64,000 nucleotides of DNA from Hemileia vastatrix (lineage: Eukaryota; Basidiomycota; Pucciniomycetes; Pucciniales; Zaghouaniaceae): positions 6,640,001-6,704,000 of the forward strand of contig JASXTE010000007.1 in assembly GCA_030280995.1 (NCBI GenBank). Direction: 5' to 3'. Position numbers and translations under genes: made by a program. The notes under the pieces are model-generated. The model had not been told where the DNA came from. It did not search any database and saw nothing but the letters and a program-made list of their open reading frames with translations. Numbering within the stretch: position 1 is the first letter of the stretch; every line of letters starts with the position of its first letter. Below, piece by piece: positions 53,169 to 63,990 of this stretch.

Positions 53169-54250
53169 CTCCGCAATGAGGATAAAATATGGAATGTTCT
53201 TTAAATTTTTGAATTTTTGGTGTTGCAGAGCAACTTTTGTGTTGTAAACTTTTTGTTAGAAGGTACCCATGGGTGGGGCTTCTAGATTTTATCTTGGCAA
53301 GTGTAGGGGTAACTGATGGGCTGGCTGCTCTGTAGAACAGTTACCTGAGATTGTCTGTTTCCAACCCTTTCTCTTAATTTGGTTGAACCCTAGTATTGGT
53401 TTCTTTTCACAGGTTTTAGTCCTCTATGACTTTAAACTGGAATTTCCTTTGGTTTTCAAGTGCTGGACTCTTCACTCTTATTGGTTTAGTTTATTGTGTT
53501 GGATGTTGTGTTTTTGTTAGAAGGTACCCAGGGGGGGCTTCTATATTTTATTTTGGAAAGTGTGGGGGTAACTGATGAGCTGGCTGCTCTGTAGAACAGT
53601 TACCCCAGAATTTCTGTCTCAAGTCTTTTGTTTTTCCTAGTTGAATTCTAGTTCTGTTGTTTATTATTCAGGTTTCAAGTCCACTATGACTTTAAACTGG
53701 TTTGGGACTGGCTTCTTTATCTTTGGGTTTTTTTTGGTTGGTGGTGGATCACTGGTGGTCTCCCATCATTTTTACATATTGGAGGGAGCCCACCCAGTGA
53801 TCATTTCTATGGACTGGAATTTCTCTTACTGGACCTTCTCTTTATCTGGACCATCCATGGAGTTGGACTTTCTTTGAATTTTTAGTTATTATTTTGCTAG
53901 ATAGTAGTTTCAGATTATTTTCTTTTTTCTCTTTTTTTCTTTTAATTTTTTTATGGGGGTTGTTAAAATTATAAAATCAAAAATATAGGGTGTTACCACA
54001 TCAGGGTCATCTGGATGTGGGCAAGCATTGGTGGGGAAAGGCTCATCAATTGGCCGGGCAATGCTATTTTATCATTTTAATTTAATTTATTTTTATTTTC
54101 ATTAATGTCATTTTTTTTTATTCTCATTATTACCCTTAATTTATGTTTCTTATTTCAAATAATTTAAATTATTTAAGGTTTATCCACATCAAGGTGCACT
54201 TGGATGTGGGCAAGGTATCAGGGGATCAGCTCATCAATTGGCTTGGGGAT
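53169..54250 (+). ncRNA. E4 structured 3' region
   Basis: A mini-hairpin abuts the pol stop (53169-53188). An approximately 90-bp block with GGGGTAACTG ... CAGTTACC arms is present twice (53306-53345 and 53565-53606). GTC-N6-GAC mini-hairpins are at 53418-53440 and 53678-53700. The long hairpin is at 53747-53802 (GATCACTGG/CCAGTGATC ends), and two CCACATC/GATGTGG hairpins are at 53996-54020 and 54184-54209. The set matches E5 and E2 but with duplications. The frame 53641-53877 is chance. Confidence 0.65.
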
Positions 54251-56187
54251 ACCATTTGTATTATTTTTTATCTTTTATTTTATTTCATTTATTTTTATTT
54301 TATTTATTAATTTTTAATTTTAGTATGTTAGTAGACTGTTAAAAAAAATTAGAATTTATAGTTATTAATTATTATTATTTATTTATTATTATGTTTTTGT
54401 TTTTTTGTTGGGGTTGTGGGAAGCACTGTGTTCTTTGAAGTGCATCCTGCTGGAGAGATTATATGGATTAAAATGGGCAGGAATTGATTTGGATGGAAGT
54501 TTAGAAGAGGAAGAAGAAGAGGCAGGAATGGATTGTTTGAATTTGTGCTTAATTATCCTAAAAATCTTCCAGTGGTCGTTGTGGCATTCCAAATCTGGGT
54601 AGGCTACTTAGGTGAAAATTTGATTGGACCTTGGTTGGAAGAAAATCTTGGTGTTAGCAGGTGTTAATTTGGTTGAAGAAAGTTAACTGGATTTTTTTTG
54701 GGTGAATTTATGGTGATTTTTTGGAGTATTTATGGTGATTTTTTGGAGTATTTATGTTGATTTTTTGGAGTATTTATGGTGATTTTTTTTTTGGAGGATT
54801 TATGGTGTTTTGGAATGGATATATGTAGGTATTCCTATTGTTATTTGATGGTTTCATGGATTGGGTATTGGTTTTACTTGATTTTTTAGGGCTCTCTTGG
54901 TATTTTTGGTGGATGCAGTGTGCTCATGGAGTAGCCATTTTTTTTTCCGGTGCACTCCGGTGCACTCCGGTTTGCTCCAGTGATTTTCCGGTGCACTCCG
55001 GTGCGCTCCGGTTTGCTCCAGTGATTTTCCGGTGCAAAAGCGAAGTGTACTGGAAAAATTCTGTCATTGTGGAAAAGTTTGGTTATGGTGAAAAGATTAA
55101 CTCACTCTGGCCAAATTAGCTCATTATGGCAAAAAGAGCTCATTGTGGAAAAATTTGCTCACAATGGGAAAGTCTGATCACCAGTGCAAAGTTTGGTCAC
55201 TGCAGAAAGTCTGGGCACTGTGGTAAAGTTTGGTCACTGTAGGAAATTCTGATCACCAGTGCAAAGTTTGGTCACTGCAGAAAAGTCTGGGCACTGTGGT
55301 AAAGTTTAGTCACTGTAGGAAAGTCTGATCACCAGTGCAAAGTTTGGTCACTGCAGAAAAGTCTGTGCACTGTGGTAAAGTTTGGTCACTGTAGAAAAGT
55401 CTGATCACCAGTGCAAAGTTTGGTCACTGCAGAAAACTTTGGCTATTGTGGCAAAATTTGGTTAGAATTTATCATGCTTGTTATATCAATAGTTTATTGT
55501 AGATCCTATGCATGTAGGGTATTGTTGGAAAGGTCTGGAGGAGGAGAATCAGATAGAAGGGGAGAATCTTAGTCTTCGAGATGTTTTTTTTTCTTTTAGT
55601 ATTGGTAACAAGGGTCTTTTTGATAATTAATAATATTTAACATATAACAACAATTATAATAAAAAATATCAACATATAGGGTACCATTGGATTGCTCTCA
55701 TCCTTGGTGACTCAAATTTATTTCTTTTCTTATAAAATTTATAAAATAAAAATATAATAAAGAACACTCTTTAATTTTGGTGGGAAACTGGGAAAATCTG
55801 GGGCAGACCTTTAATAAGGCACCTTTGAACATATCATCCCAAGGGTAGTTTCTTGGGCACTTTACTGTACTTTTCAGTCTCTGGGGCAAGTGTTGCGGCT
55901 TTTTCTAAGTATTTTCTGTGACTTGTATCAGTGTAATCTGGTATAAGGTATTTGTTTTGGGGGTGTAATCATTTATTGCACTTATTTTTTTTTCTATATT
56001 ATAGGTTTCCAACACTTTCAAAATCTTTCTCTCAGATTTTCAACTTATCCAACTCTTCAAGAAGATCTTCAATCTTAGTTAATTGAATGTTACATTTACT
56101 TAGAGGGAAAGGGATTTCTTTTTGTTTTTCCAACTCCCTTGGATTCTGCCTGAAGCAAGGCAACTGTAGGAGTCTACTCTAAATTTT
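54251..56187 (+). other. E4/E6 boundary: tandem repeats and presumed E6 5' LTR
   Basis: It holds a 26-bp repeat (54701-54812, TTTATGGTGATTTTTTGGAG), a CCGGTGCACTCCGGTTTGCTCC array (54949-55033) and a 76-bp repeat (about 55140-55450, CCAGTGCAAAGTTTGGTCAC). The sequence just before 56188 (GCAAGGCAACTGTAGGAGTC) matches the end of the E2 5' LTR, so the E6 LTR ends there, but its start was not located. No coding region is supported. Confidence 0.5.
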
Positions 56188-56204
56188 TGGCGCCCAACGT
56201 GGGG
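56188..56204 (+). promoter_or_regulatory. E6 primer binding site
   Basis: TGGCGCCCAACGTGGGG, as in E2. The following leader (56205-56486) repeats a GGCTGAACCC phrase four times. Confidence 0.8.
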
Positions 56205-56486
56205 TTCAATTTATCTAGCTTCTGAAGAAACTTACTTGTTGGACTTCTGGATTTTGGTTTTCTGGTTGTTGGATTTTGATTGGTTGGTTACTTGGTGATT
56301 CTGGTAACTGGCTGAACCAGTACAGGATCTGTGGTAGTAGGGATCTAGGTATATGGCTGAACCCTTGCTAGATCTGTTGTTTTTGTTTTTGTTTGTTGTT
56401 TTATCCTAGTAAAGGGCTGAACCCTTGTAGGATATTGTCGGTTGTCTGGTAAAGGGCTGAACCCATGAAGATTTTATTGGTTTCTG

Positions 56487-58790
56487 GTGCTATTTGGGAT
56501 ATCTTCTCCATCTGGTGCTGGTGTTATTGCTGCTGCTGCTGATGGTGTCAGGCCTTCAGTAAGGATTAAAACTTGGGATTGGCCCAAGTTTGATGGTGAT
56601 GATGTAAAGTGGTTTTTAGGCAGATATGAGGCTGCTGCTGGAATCGATGGGGCTTCTCATTTAGATATGGTGAAGCAGGTAATCTTTTTCTTTGGTGATA
56701 GGGAAGTTGAGAAGGAGATTACTGGTATGGAGGGTTATAAGACTAGGGATTGGAAAAGGCTTAGTAGTGAAATGGTGGACAGATGGGGAGTCAGATATTC
56801 AATGATGGATTTAAATAAGGTTGTTGGAGAACGGCAAGTGCAGGGTGGAATAACTTCTTTGGTGAGTTATAGGAAATTTGTTGGTATTTTTGAAACTGTG
56901 GTGGAATATCTGGTGGAGGTAGAGGAATTGGCTCATGAAAATGCAGTCAAAGATTTATTTTGGTCCGCTTTTGGGAGGGATTTTAGGATGGATGTGTTAA
57001 AGGAGTTGTCTAGGAAGGGTTTGATGAAAACCTTACCTAATGGGGAGCAGAAGTTGCCTGCTCTTAAGGTGGTTAAAAAATCAGTGGAGTCTCATCTCAG
57101 GCTTTTGGCTGTGGAGAGTTATCAAGAAACCTGTACACAGTATGTCAGCAAAATTAATGAAGTTTTGGCTGATAATAAAAATATTATGAAGAAGGCTCAG
57201 GAGGCAAGAAAAGCTCAGTTGGGGAAACCGGTTCCTAAGGTGGATAAGAATGTGGATAAGGAGATGGTGGATCAATTGGCTGAATTAACAAAGCAATTGA
57301 AAATTTTTGTTCAAGAAACTCAGAAGGCCATCAGGGTTTCAGCTTCTTCTTCATCATCTTATTCAAGTAGTGGTTATGATAGGAGGAATGGTGGTACTGT
57401 TGATGTTTGGATTTGTTCCTACTGTAACCGGAAGGGACATAAGTCTAATGATTGTTGGACTTTGAATAGGGATCAGGCTGCTGGTAGAGTAAAATTTGAT
57501 GGAAAGGTATTTAGGTTTCCTGATGGATCTTTTATAAATCCCAGTGAAGGCCAGGCTCCTTTGGATTTGGTGAGGAGGAATAGTATGGGTGAAAAGAGAG
57601 CTAGGTTTGAGGAATTGCCTACTGAGGCTTCTTCTGGTACTGGAAATAATTCTGGAGATAAGGGGAAGGAAAAAGAGGTTAGTAAGGCTACTTTATCTAC
57701 TTCATATGGTAATTTGGAGTTAGTTAAGGTTGTTAAGGCAGATGGTGAGTGTATGGCTGGTGTATATGATGTGGAGGCTGCTGGAAGGGCAGCTGCTTCT
57801 AAAGCTAGAAGCAGTATTTCTAATCAGTTAAGGTCAAGAGGTGGAAAGGCGGATTCGAAGAAGGCTGAAGATCCCAAGAAGATTTATACACCTGAAGAGA
57901 TTCGTCAGATGCAGAAGGGGATAGCTGATATGGGTCCCCCTAGTTTTGGTGCTTTTGATCTTAATGGTGATCCTATGCCTTTGGATGATGGTTCAGATAC
58001 AGAGGAGGATGTGCCTTTGGCATCTTTGTCTAGGCCAAGTTCTAGTGGGCCAATGGAGGGAGTTAGAACTACTGTTGATGGTTCTGGTTTGGTCTCTTTG
58101 GATGAAAAGGTTCATGGGGATAATTCTGACATGGAGATGCATGATGTTGTTGGTAGTGTGGGACCTCAGGAGTCTTCTAGGGCAAAGGTTGCTGGGAGTA
58201 AGGCTCATTATGAGAGGCCAGTGGTTTCTGGTCAGGAGAATGCTATGGATGTTGTTTTGGGAAGGGTGAATCAGCTTCAGATTCCATTATCTTTGGGTGA
58301 ATTGTTCACTATTAGTCCAGCCCTTGCTGAAAAGCAGAAGAAGCATTTGACTAGGAGAAGAGTGGCTACTGGTGAGGTGGTGTATATGTGTGAAAATGTG
58401 GAGATGTTTGGTAATGAGGCGGAGACTCATTTTTCTGCTCCTTTGGGATATTTGGTGGTTTCTTTAAATGCAAAAGATGTGAAGGAATTGGTCAATTCAG
58501 GCTCACAAATCAATTTAATTTCATTTGATCAAGCAACTAGTCTGGATTTTCCAATTAAAGCTGGTGTTGGAGGAAATTTCAGAGGGATAGGTGGACATGC
58601 TACTGAGTTGATTGGTACAGCGGAGCATGTAAAGTTGGGTGTAGGTGGAGCTGTTGGAAAAGTTCATTTTTATGTGGCTAGAGGAGCTGTGAAGACAGTT
58701 TTAGGAGGGCCATTTTTGATGGATTTTGAGGCCAAGTTGGTTATCAGTCTGGTGTTGGGATTAGTTTGGAGATTACTGGGGAGGATATGA
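56487..58790 (+). pseudogene. E6 gag-protease polyprotein
   Basis: A 767-codon frame. The position of the family ATG is ATA (56499-56501), and no ATG lies upstream in phase, so initiation is doubtful. Domains: capsid-like core (residues about 20-200), zinc knuckle CSYCNRKGHKSNDC (intact C-x2-C-x4-H-x4-C), FRFPDGSFINPSEGQAP, the MQKGIADMGPPSFG motif, then protease ELVNSGSQINLIS with Asn for the catalytic Asp. The last 20 residues are out of phase: one missing G near 58737 moves GYQSGVGISLEI to another frame, whose stop is at 58808. Confidence 0.82.
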
Positions 58791-59040
58791 GGCAGTTACA
58801 TATGAGGTAGGCACCCCCAGGTGATGAAGGTTGGGAAACTAGGCCTGGTGTTTCTGCATCTTGTCAGTGTTGCACTTGCATTAGGAAGAGAAAATATTTG
58901 AAGTCCTCTTCTTGTGTATTTGAGGACAGTGGTGATCATTTTTTTGGTGACCCTTCTTTTTTATGGTAGATAGGGCTTATCAGTCTAGTGCTGTAATCTC
59001 TCCTCAAGAAGAAATCCCAGATTGCAGTAGGTCAGCTTAA

Positions 59041-60086
59041 GTGGAGATATATCAAGTGGAATCTCAACTTTTTGTAGATAATATTACTTTATTATGTCAA
59101 TTTTTGTCAAATTATTTGTCTTGTTTCAGTTTTTCTTCATGTTTTTCTCTCAAATTTATTTCAAGTTCTGAAGATTTTTTAGGGAAAATTTTTTTGGAGT
59201 GGTGGAAAATGGGTCTAAGAGTAAGTCCTCCCAATTGTTCACCTCTAGGGTTTCTTCTACACCTTTCAAAAACATTACCATGGCCACACATGTGAGCATT
59301 GGGGACACCCCTGGTTGTTTTTCTAGGAATAGCAAGAAAAAATTTGACGAAAATCAAGAAAAAAATCTCAAGATAAATGAAAATCAACAAAAAAATTATT
59401 TATGTAAAGATATTGTCAATAGGACTGAGCCTACTTGGCATGCTGGTAACCTCCTGCATGAGGATAGACTGCCAACTTTTCATACTTTTGATTATTCTTT
59501 TCTTATTTCCACAAATAAAAATCAAATTAAAAATTGTCTGCATAATGAAAAACTAGATAACAATATTTTTGAAAACTCCAATAATTCTGTTTCTAAAAAC
59601 TTTAATAATTCTTTTTCAAAAAATAAAAATAAAAATAAAACTGATAAAATTTCCTTATCTGATTCTAATAATTCTTTTTGTAAAAATTCTGTTACTCTTA
59701 ATTCTGATGTAGATGAAGATTCTGTTGATGAAAGGAGCTCAATTCCTCAAGTACATGTGAAAGTGGAAGCGGCAAAATATAAGAAGGTTGCTTTGAAAGT
59801 TAAACCAATCAATGAAGCGCTGCCAACTGGATTGAATCCGCCGTTGAAGAGACCACTTTTGTCAAGAGATCCATATGAAACTCCTTTAAGAAAGAATCTG
59901 CCTGAATTTTCTGAAACGTCAAGAATTACTTTTGATAGGATTGGTGTTGTAAATTTTGGGCCAGAGGGTTGGTTATCTGGTGAGGAGATGAATTTGTTGT
60001 TGGATGTGTTGGTGTTGAGGGTGAAGGCTATTGCATTTGTGGAAGAAGAGAGGGGTGTTTTAAAGCATTCTTATGGTGAACCTTAA
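59041..60086 (+). pseudogene. E6 protease-RT linker and RT N-terminal region
   Basis: It starts EIYQVESQLFVDNITL; a frameshift in a T run near 59190 moves to the phase used from 59199. Then come the GSKSKSSQLFTSRVSSTPF module (one copy), an Asn/Lys-rich stretch, one mini-hairpin peptide (LLHEDRL, 59450-59471) and the Pro-rich RT lead-in (GLNPPLKRP). TAA 60084-60086 replaces the Tyr of GEPYKIPV in E5. Confidence 0.75.
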
Positions 60087-61811
60087 AAGATTCCAGTTGT
60101 TTGTCATGAACCTTGGCAACTCAAGCCAATTCTGATTCCTGCTGCTCTTAAAGATGATTATATTGAAGTTGTTAGGGAAAGGATTAGGACTGGACTTTAT
60201 GAACAATTGTCATCAAGCTATTCAAGTCCAGTTTTATGTATCAAGAAGCCTAATGGAAAGCTTAGAGTGGTTCATGATCTTAGTGAATTGAATAGGGTGA
60301 CTATAAAAGATGCTGGTATTCCTCCAAGTGCCAAGGAATTTGTTGATGCTTTTTCTGGAAGGGTATGTTATGGTTTGGGTGATATTATGGGGGGCTATGA
60401 TGAAAGAGAATTACATCCAGATTCAAGACCTCTGACAACTTTTGATACTCCTCTTGGATGGTTACAACTGACTAGATTACCTCAAGGTGCTACTAATTCT
60501 GTTGCTGTTTATCAAGAACAAATGGCTTGGATTCTTCAAGATGAAATTCCACATTATGCTGGTATATTTATTGATGATGGTGGAATTAAAGGTCCTTCAA
60601 CTGATTATGATAATGAAGTGTTGGAGGAGAATCCAGGTATTAGGAGGTTTATTTGGAAGTATGCAGTAAATTTAGAAAGGATGTTGTTTAGGATTCAAGA
60701 AGCTGGTTTAACTATTTCCGGTTCTAAATTTTCTTGTTGTGTTCCAGCTTTAGAGATTCTTGGTCATGTGGTGTGTAGGGAAGCCCAAATTATGTCAAAG
60801 AAGAAATTTAACAAAATTAAATCTTGGCCGAGACCTAGAAACACTACTGAAGTTAGAGGATTTTTGGAAGTATGTGTTTATGTTAGGATGTTTATTAGGG
60901 ATTTCTCATTATTGGCTGCTCCATTGAGAAGGTTAACTAGGAAGGATGCTGATTGGGATTGGGATGAAGCTTGTGAAGAAGCTTTTGTTAAGTTGAAGAA
61001 GGTGGTTGGTGAAGATATTATTCTTCATAAGTTGGATTATGGGGAAGGAGCTGGTAGGATTTATTTAGCTGTTGATTCTAGTCAGCTGGCGGCTGGTGCA
61101 GTGCTTTCTCAGATGGATAAGGATGGTTATATTAAACCAGGAAGGTATGAATCTGTAGTTTTTACTGGGGTGGAATCAATATATTCACAACCAAAGTTGG
61201 AACTCTGTGGTGTGGTAAAAATTTTAAAGAAACTTCAAAATATCTTATGGGGTCAACATTTTGAGCTTGAAGTGGATGCTAAATCTTTAATTCAGATGAT
61301 TAATTCACCTAGTTTACCTAATGCTCCAATGACTAGGTGGGTAGCTTTTATTCAACATTTTTTATTCAATTTAGTGCACAGGCCTGGAAAATCTTTCACT
61401 ATGCCTGATGGATTGTCAAGAAGACCACCTACAGTAGATGATTCCCATTCAGAAGAGTTTGATGAAGATATACCTATAATCAAAGCCAGTACCAAGGGTG
61501 CTGAGGACTTTCCATACCTCCCCCATGAGGTTAAACTGGCTGGTTCTATTTTTGTTGAATTTGATGAAGTTGATGATCTAGTTGATCATGAGGTTTTTGT
61601 AGATGAGGATGGTGTGGTTGTTTGGGATAATTGGAAGTTGGTTAATGGTGTTTATGTTTGGGATCTGAAGGATGATAGTGGTAGCATGGAAAAATGTTTG
61701 AATGAGGTGGATTATGTGAATTTCAGCAAACAGATGAATGCTCAGAGAATGATTGCTCATTCACAAGTGGGAGATATTGGGGACAGGGAGGTTCCTTGGG
61801 ATGTTATATAA
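60087..61811 (+). pseudogene. E6 reverse transcriptase-RNase H
   Basis: In phase with the preceding segment. RT has HDLSELNRVTIKDAG, YGLGDIMGGYDER and IFIDDGGIKGP, so the catalytic core is intact; RNase H has AVDSSQLAAGAVLSQ. The acidic tail has a mini-hairpin (61517-61539, LPHEVKL). TAA 61809-61811 interrupts before integrase. Confidence 0.85.
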
Positions 61812-62685
61812 TTGGATTTTTCTTATGAAATTTGGGGCCAGACTGGGTTTTATTTTTTAATGGTGAAATATTTGTTGTCTCTGGGAAAACCAGAAGAATG
61901 TGATGAAGCTGAATGGGTGGCTATCAAAAAGATTTCACCTGGTTTTTATTTTTCTGGTAGAAGGTTGATGAAAAGAAGACATCCAAATCCTCAAGTTGTT
62001 GTATCTAAAAGAAAAGGTCAAGAATTGGTGATGAAATCTCTTCATGATGATTTAGGGCATAGGGGCTTTGGAGAAACTTATAAGCGGATTGCTGATAGAT
62101 TTTGGTGGCCTGGAATGGAGATGGCTGTTAGATCTTGGGTTCAGTCATGTGAAGAATGTCAGAGAGGAAGTTATTTAAGGCCAAAAGAACCTGGAAATGC
62201 TACTGGTGAAAATACTATCTTTGGACGGGTTAGTTTGGATGCTGTTCACATCAAGGAAGGTAAATATAAGTACTTGATTGTGGAAAGGGATGATTTTTCT
62301 GGTTGGGTTGAGGCTGTCCCTCTTATTAGTTTATCTGCTAAAAATGTAGCAGAATTTTTGATGAAGGAATGGGTGTATAGGTATGATGTTATGAAGTTGG
62401 TAACTTTTTATGGTGGCTCCAAGTTTGGTGCAGACTTCAAGGAAGCTGCTTCGAAAATTGGCTCAAAGGTTAGGGTGGAGACCCCATATTATCCTGAAGC
62501 AGAAGGAATGGTTGAAAGGGGGCATCAAGTTATTAAGGATGCTTTGGTTAAAATGTGTGGAAAAAGTACTGAAAAGTGGAGGCATTATTTACCCCTTGTT
62601 TTATTTGCTGACAGGATTACCACCAAGAGGACAACTGGTTATTCTCCTTATGAATTAGTTTTTGGTCAGAAAGCTGTTTTACCGG
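61812..62685 (+). pseudogene. E6 integrase, truncated by E7
   Basis: Zinc region HDDLGHRGFGETYKR ... CEEC, core DAVHIKEG, then TFYGGSKFG (Tyr for the second Asp, as in E4), then EGMVERGHQV. The frame ends at KAVLPV where the E7 LTR starts; the C-terminal third is not in the window. Confidence 0.85.
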
Positions 62686-63816
62686 TGTGGTAGCCTAAAG
62701 TTTAGTAAGGCACCTAAATATGTAAATGGAGTTATTACGGCGTGCAAGATTGGCGTTATTATTTTTTTATAAAAGGGTTTTATTTAATTTATTGGAGTTT
62801 AAAATATGAAGAAATTGGTCACGAGCGAATGCCTACACAAATACAATTTATTTTACGGAGAAAACTTATTTTTTACGGTCTGAAAATTTATAAGTATCAA
62901 GTCGAGTTACTCAAGAACCTTGGGAAATTTTCCCAGAATTTTTACTATTTTTCTTAAATTTTTAAATGAATTTTAAAGTTTTATAGAAATATTTACGTTT
63001 TCAAAAATTACTTAACTTTGATGAATTTTCACGGGGTAATTAGAGCTGCGCAGACTACGAAAATTAGTTTGGTATGTAAAGGGGAAGTAGCTCTATTATG
63101 TGTAATTTTTCTAGATTTTTTATTATGGTTTTAAGGTTCTAAATTGAGTCCGGAAGTCCGGACGGACTCCGTTTCGACTCCGTACGGACTCCGTTCCGGC
63201 TCCGTACGGACTCCGTACGGGCTCCGGATTGACTCTGGAAGAGCTCTGGAGGGGAAAACTTAGGCACGTGACTAGGAATACTTAAGCGCTTCTCAAACTC
63301 GAAATTGAGAAGGGGGACACATCATACAGCTTAATCATTAACCACCACAGTCTCATTTTTTATTACTCAACAAATTAAATAAATTTGTAATACCCTTATA
63401 ACTTTATATTTTATATATAACATTTTAGAAATACTACTCAACAATTAAAATAACACTTCATACAGGGTATCTTTAGAAAGGTCTTCATCTCTGGGACTTG
63501 ATTATTGCTGTCTCATAAAAATTCAAATTATTATAAAAACATAAAAGTCAATCTTTTCAGATCTTTCACTGGTACACCTTAATTGTTGTTATCAGTATTT
63601 CTTTATCAACAGCCACTTTCTTTAAATCTCAATAAGCGTTAATTATTTTAGAGTTTCATTATTTTATCAATCAGATTCAAGTAGATTGGTTAGCTTAGTG
63701 ATTTAGAACTCCCATTTTGTTATTTTTATTGGAAGGACGGGGTTTTCAGCTAAATCCACATATCTCCTCCGGATTCTGCTTACAGCAAGGAGACTGTAAG
63801 AGTTTACCTTACCATA
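62686..63816 (+). repeat. E7 5' LTR
   Basis: 1131 bp, TGTGGTAGCC to TTACCATA, like the E5 LTRs. TATAAAAG at 62768-62775; minisatellite of CGGACTCCGTA type at 63150-63235 with its own copy arrangement. Confidence 0.9.
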
Positions 63817-63818
63817 GT

Positions 63819-63835
63819 TGGCGCCCAACATGGGG
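63819..63835 (+). promoter_or_regulatory. E7 primer binding site
   Basis: TGGCGCCCAACATGGGG, two bases after the LTR. Confidence 0.85.
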
Positions 63836-63990
63836 TTCGAAATCTCTAGCTTTTTCTAGGACTTACTTGGATCTAGGACTTTCTTAGCCTGCAAGAGGCT
63901 TATTTTCTGGAACTCTAATTGGATTTTTGTTATTGGCCTGCAAGAGGCTTGTTATTTTAACGGTTTTTAACGCTTTTCTTATGTTTTGGG

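Larger units (their letters stand above)
33040..54250 (+). mobile_element. E4: family-B Ty3/Gypsy element split by a solo LTR and by E5 (outer limits approximate)
   Basis: Parts in order: 5' LTR region to 34650, primer site 34651, gag 35921, protease 37580, linker 38289, RT-RNase H to 41082, then integrase from 51776 to 53168 and the structured 3' region. Removing 41083-51775 (E5 plus one copy of its ACGT duplication) joins RT and integrase in one phase, showing that the two halves are one element. Removing the solo LTR 34710-35887 brings the gag start to about 80 bp after the primer site. The 3' LTR was not identified. Confidence 0.8.
55500..62685 (+). mobile_element. E6: family-B Ty3/Gypsy element, cut by E7 (left limit approximate)
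   Basis: Primer site, gag-protease, linker, RT-RNase H and integrase follow in order on the plus strand until the frame is broken at 62685 by the E7 LTR. It has few but decisive lesions: ATA at the gag start, NSG in protease, TAA at 60084 and 61809, and Tyr for the second integrase Asp. Confidence 0.82.

Noticed and set aside
53641..53877. 78-codon frame downstream of E4 integrase as an env-like gene
   Set aside because: It covers the conserved hairpin, and the matching DNA in E2 and E5 is not open in that frame.
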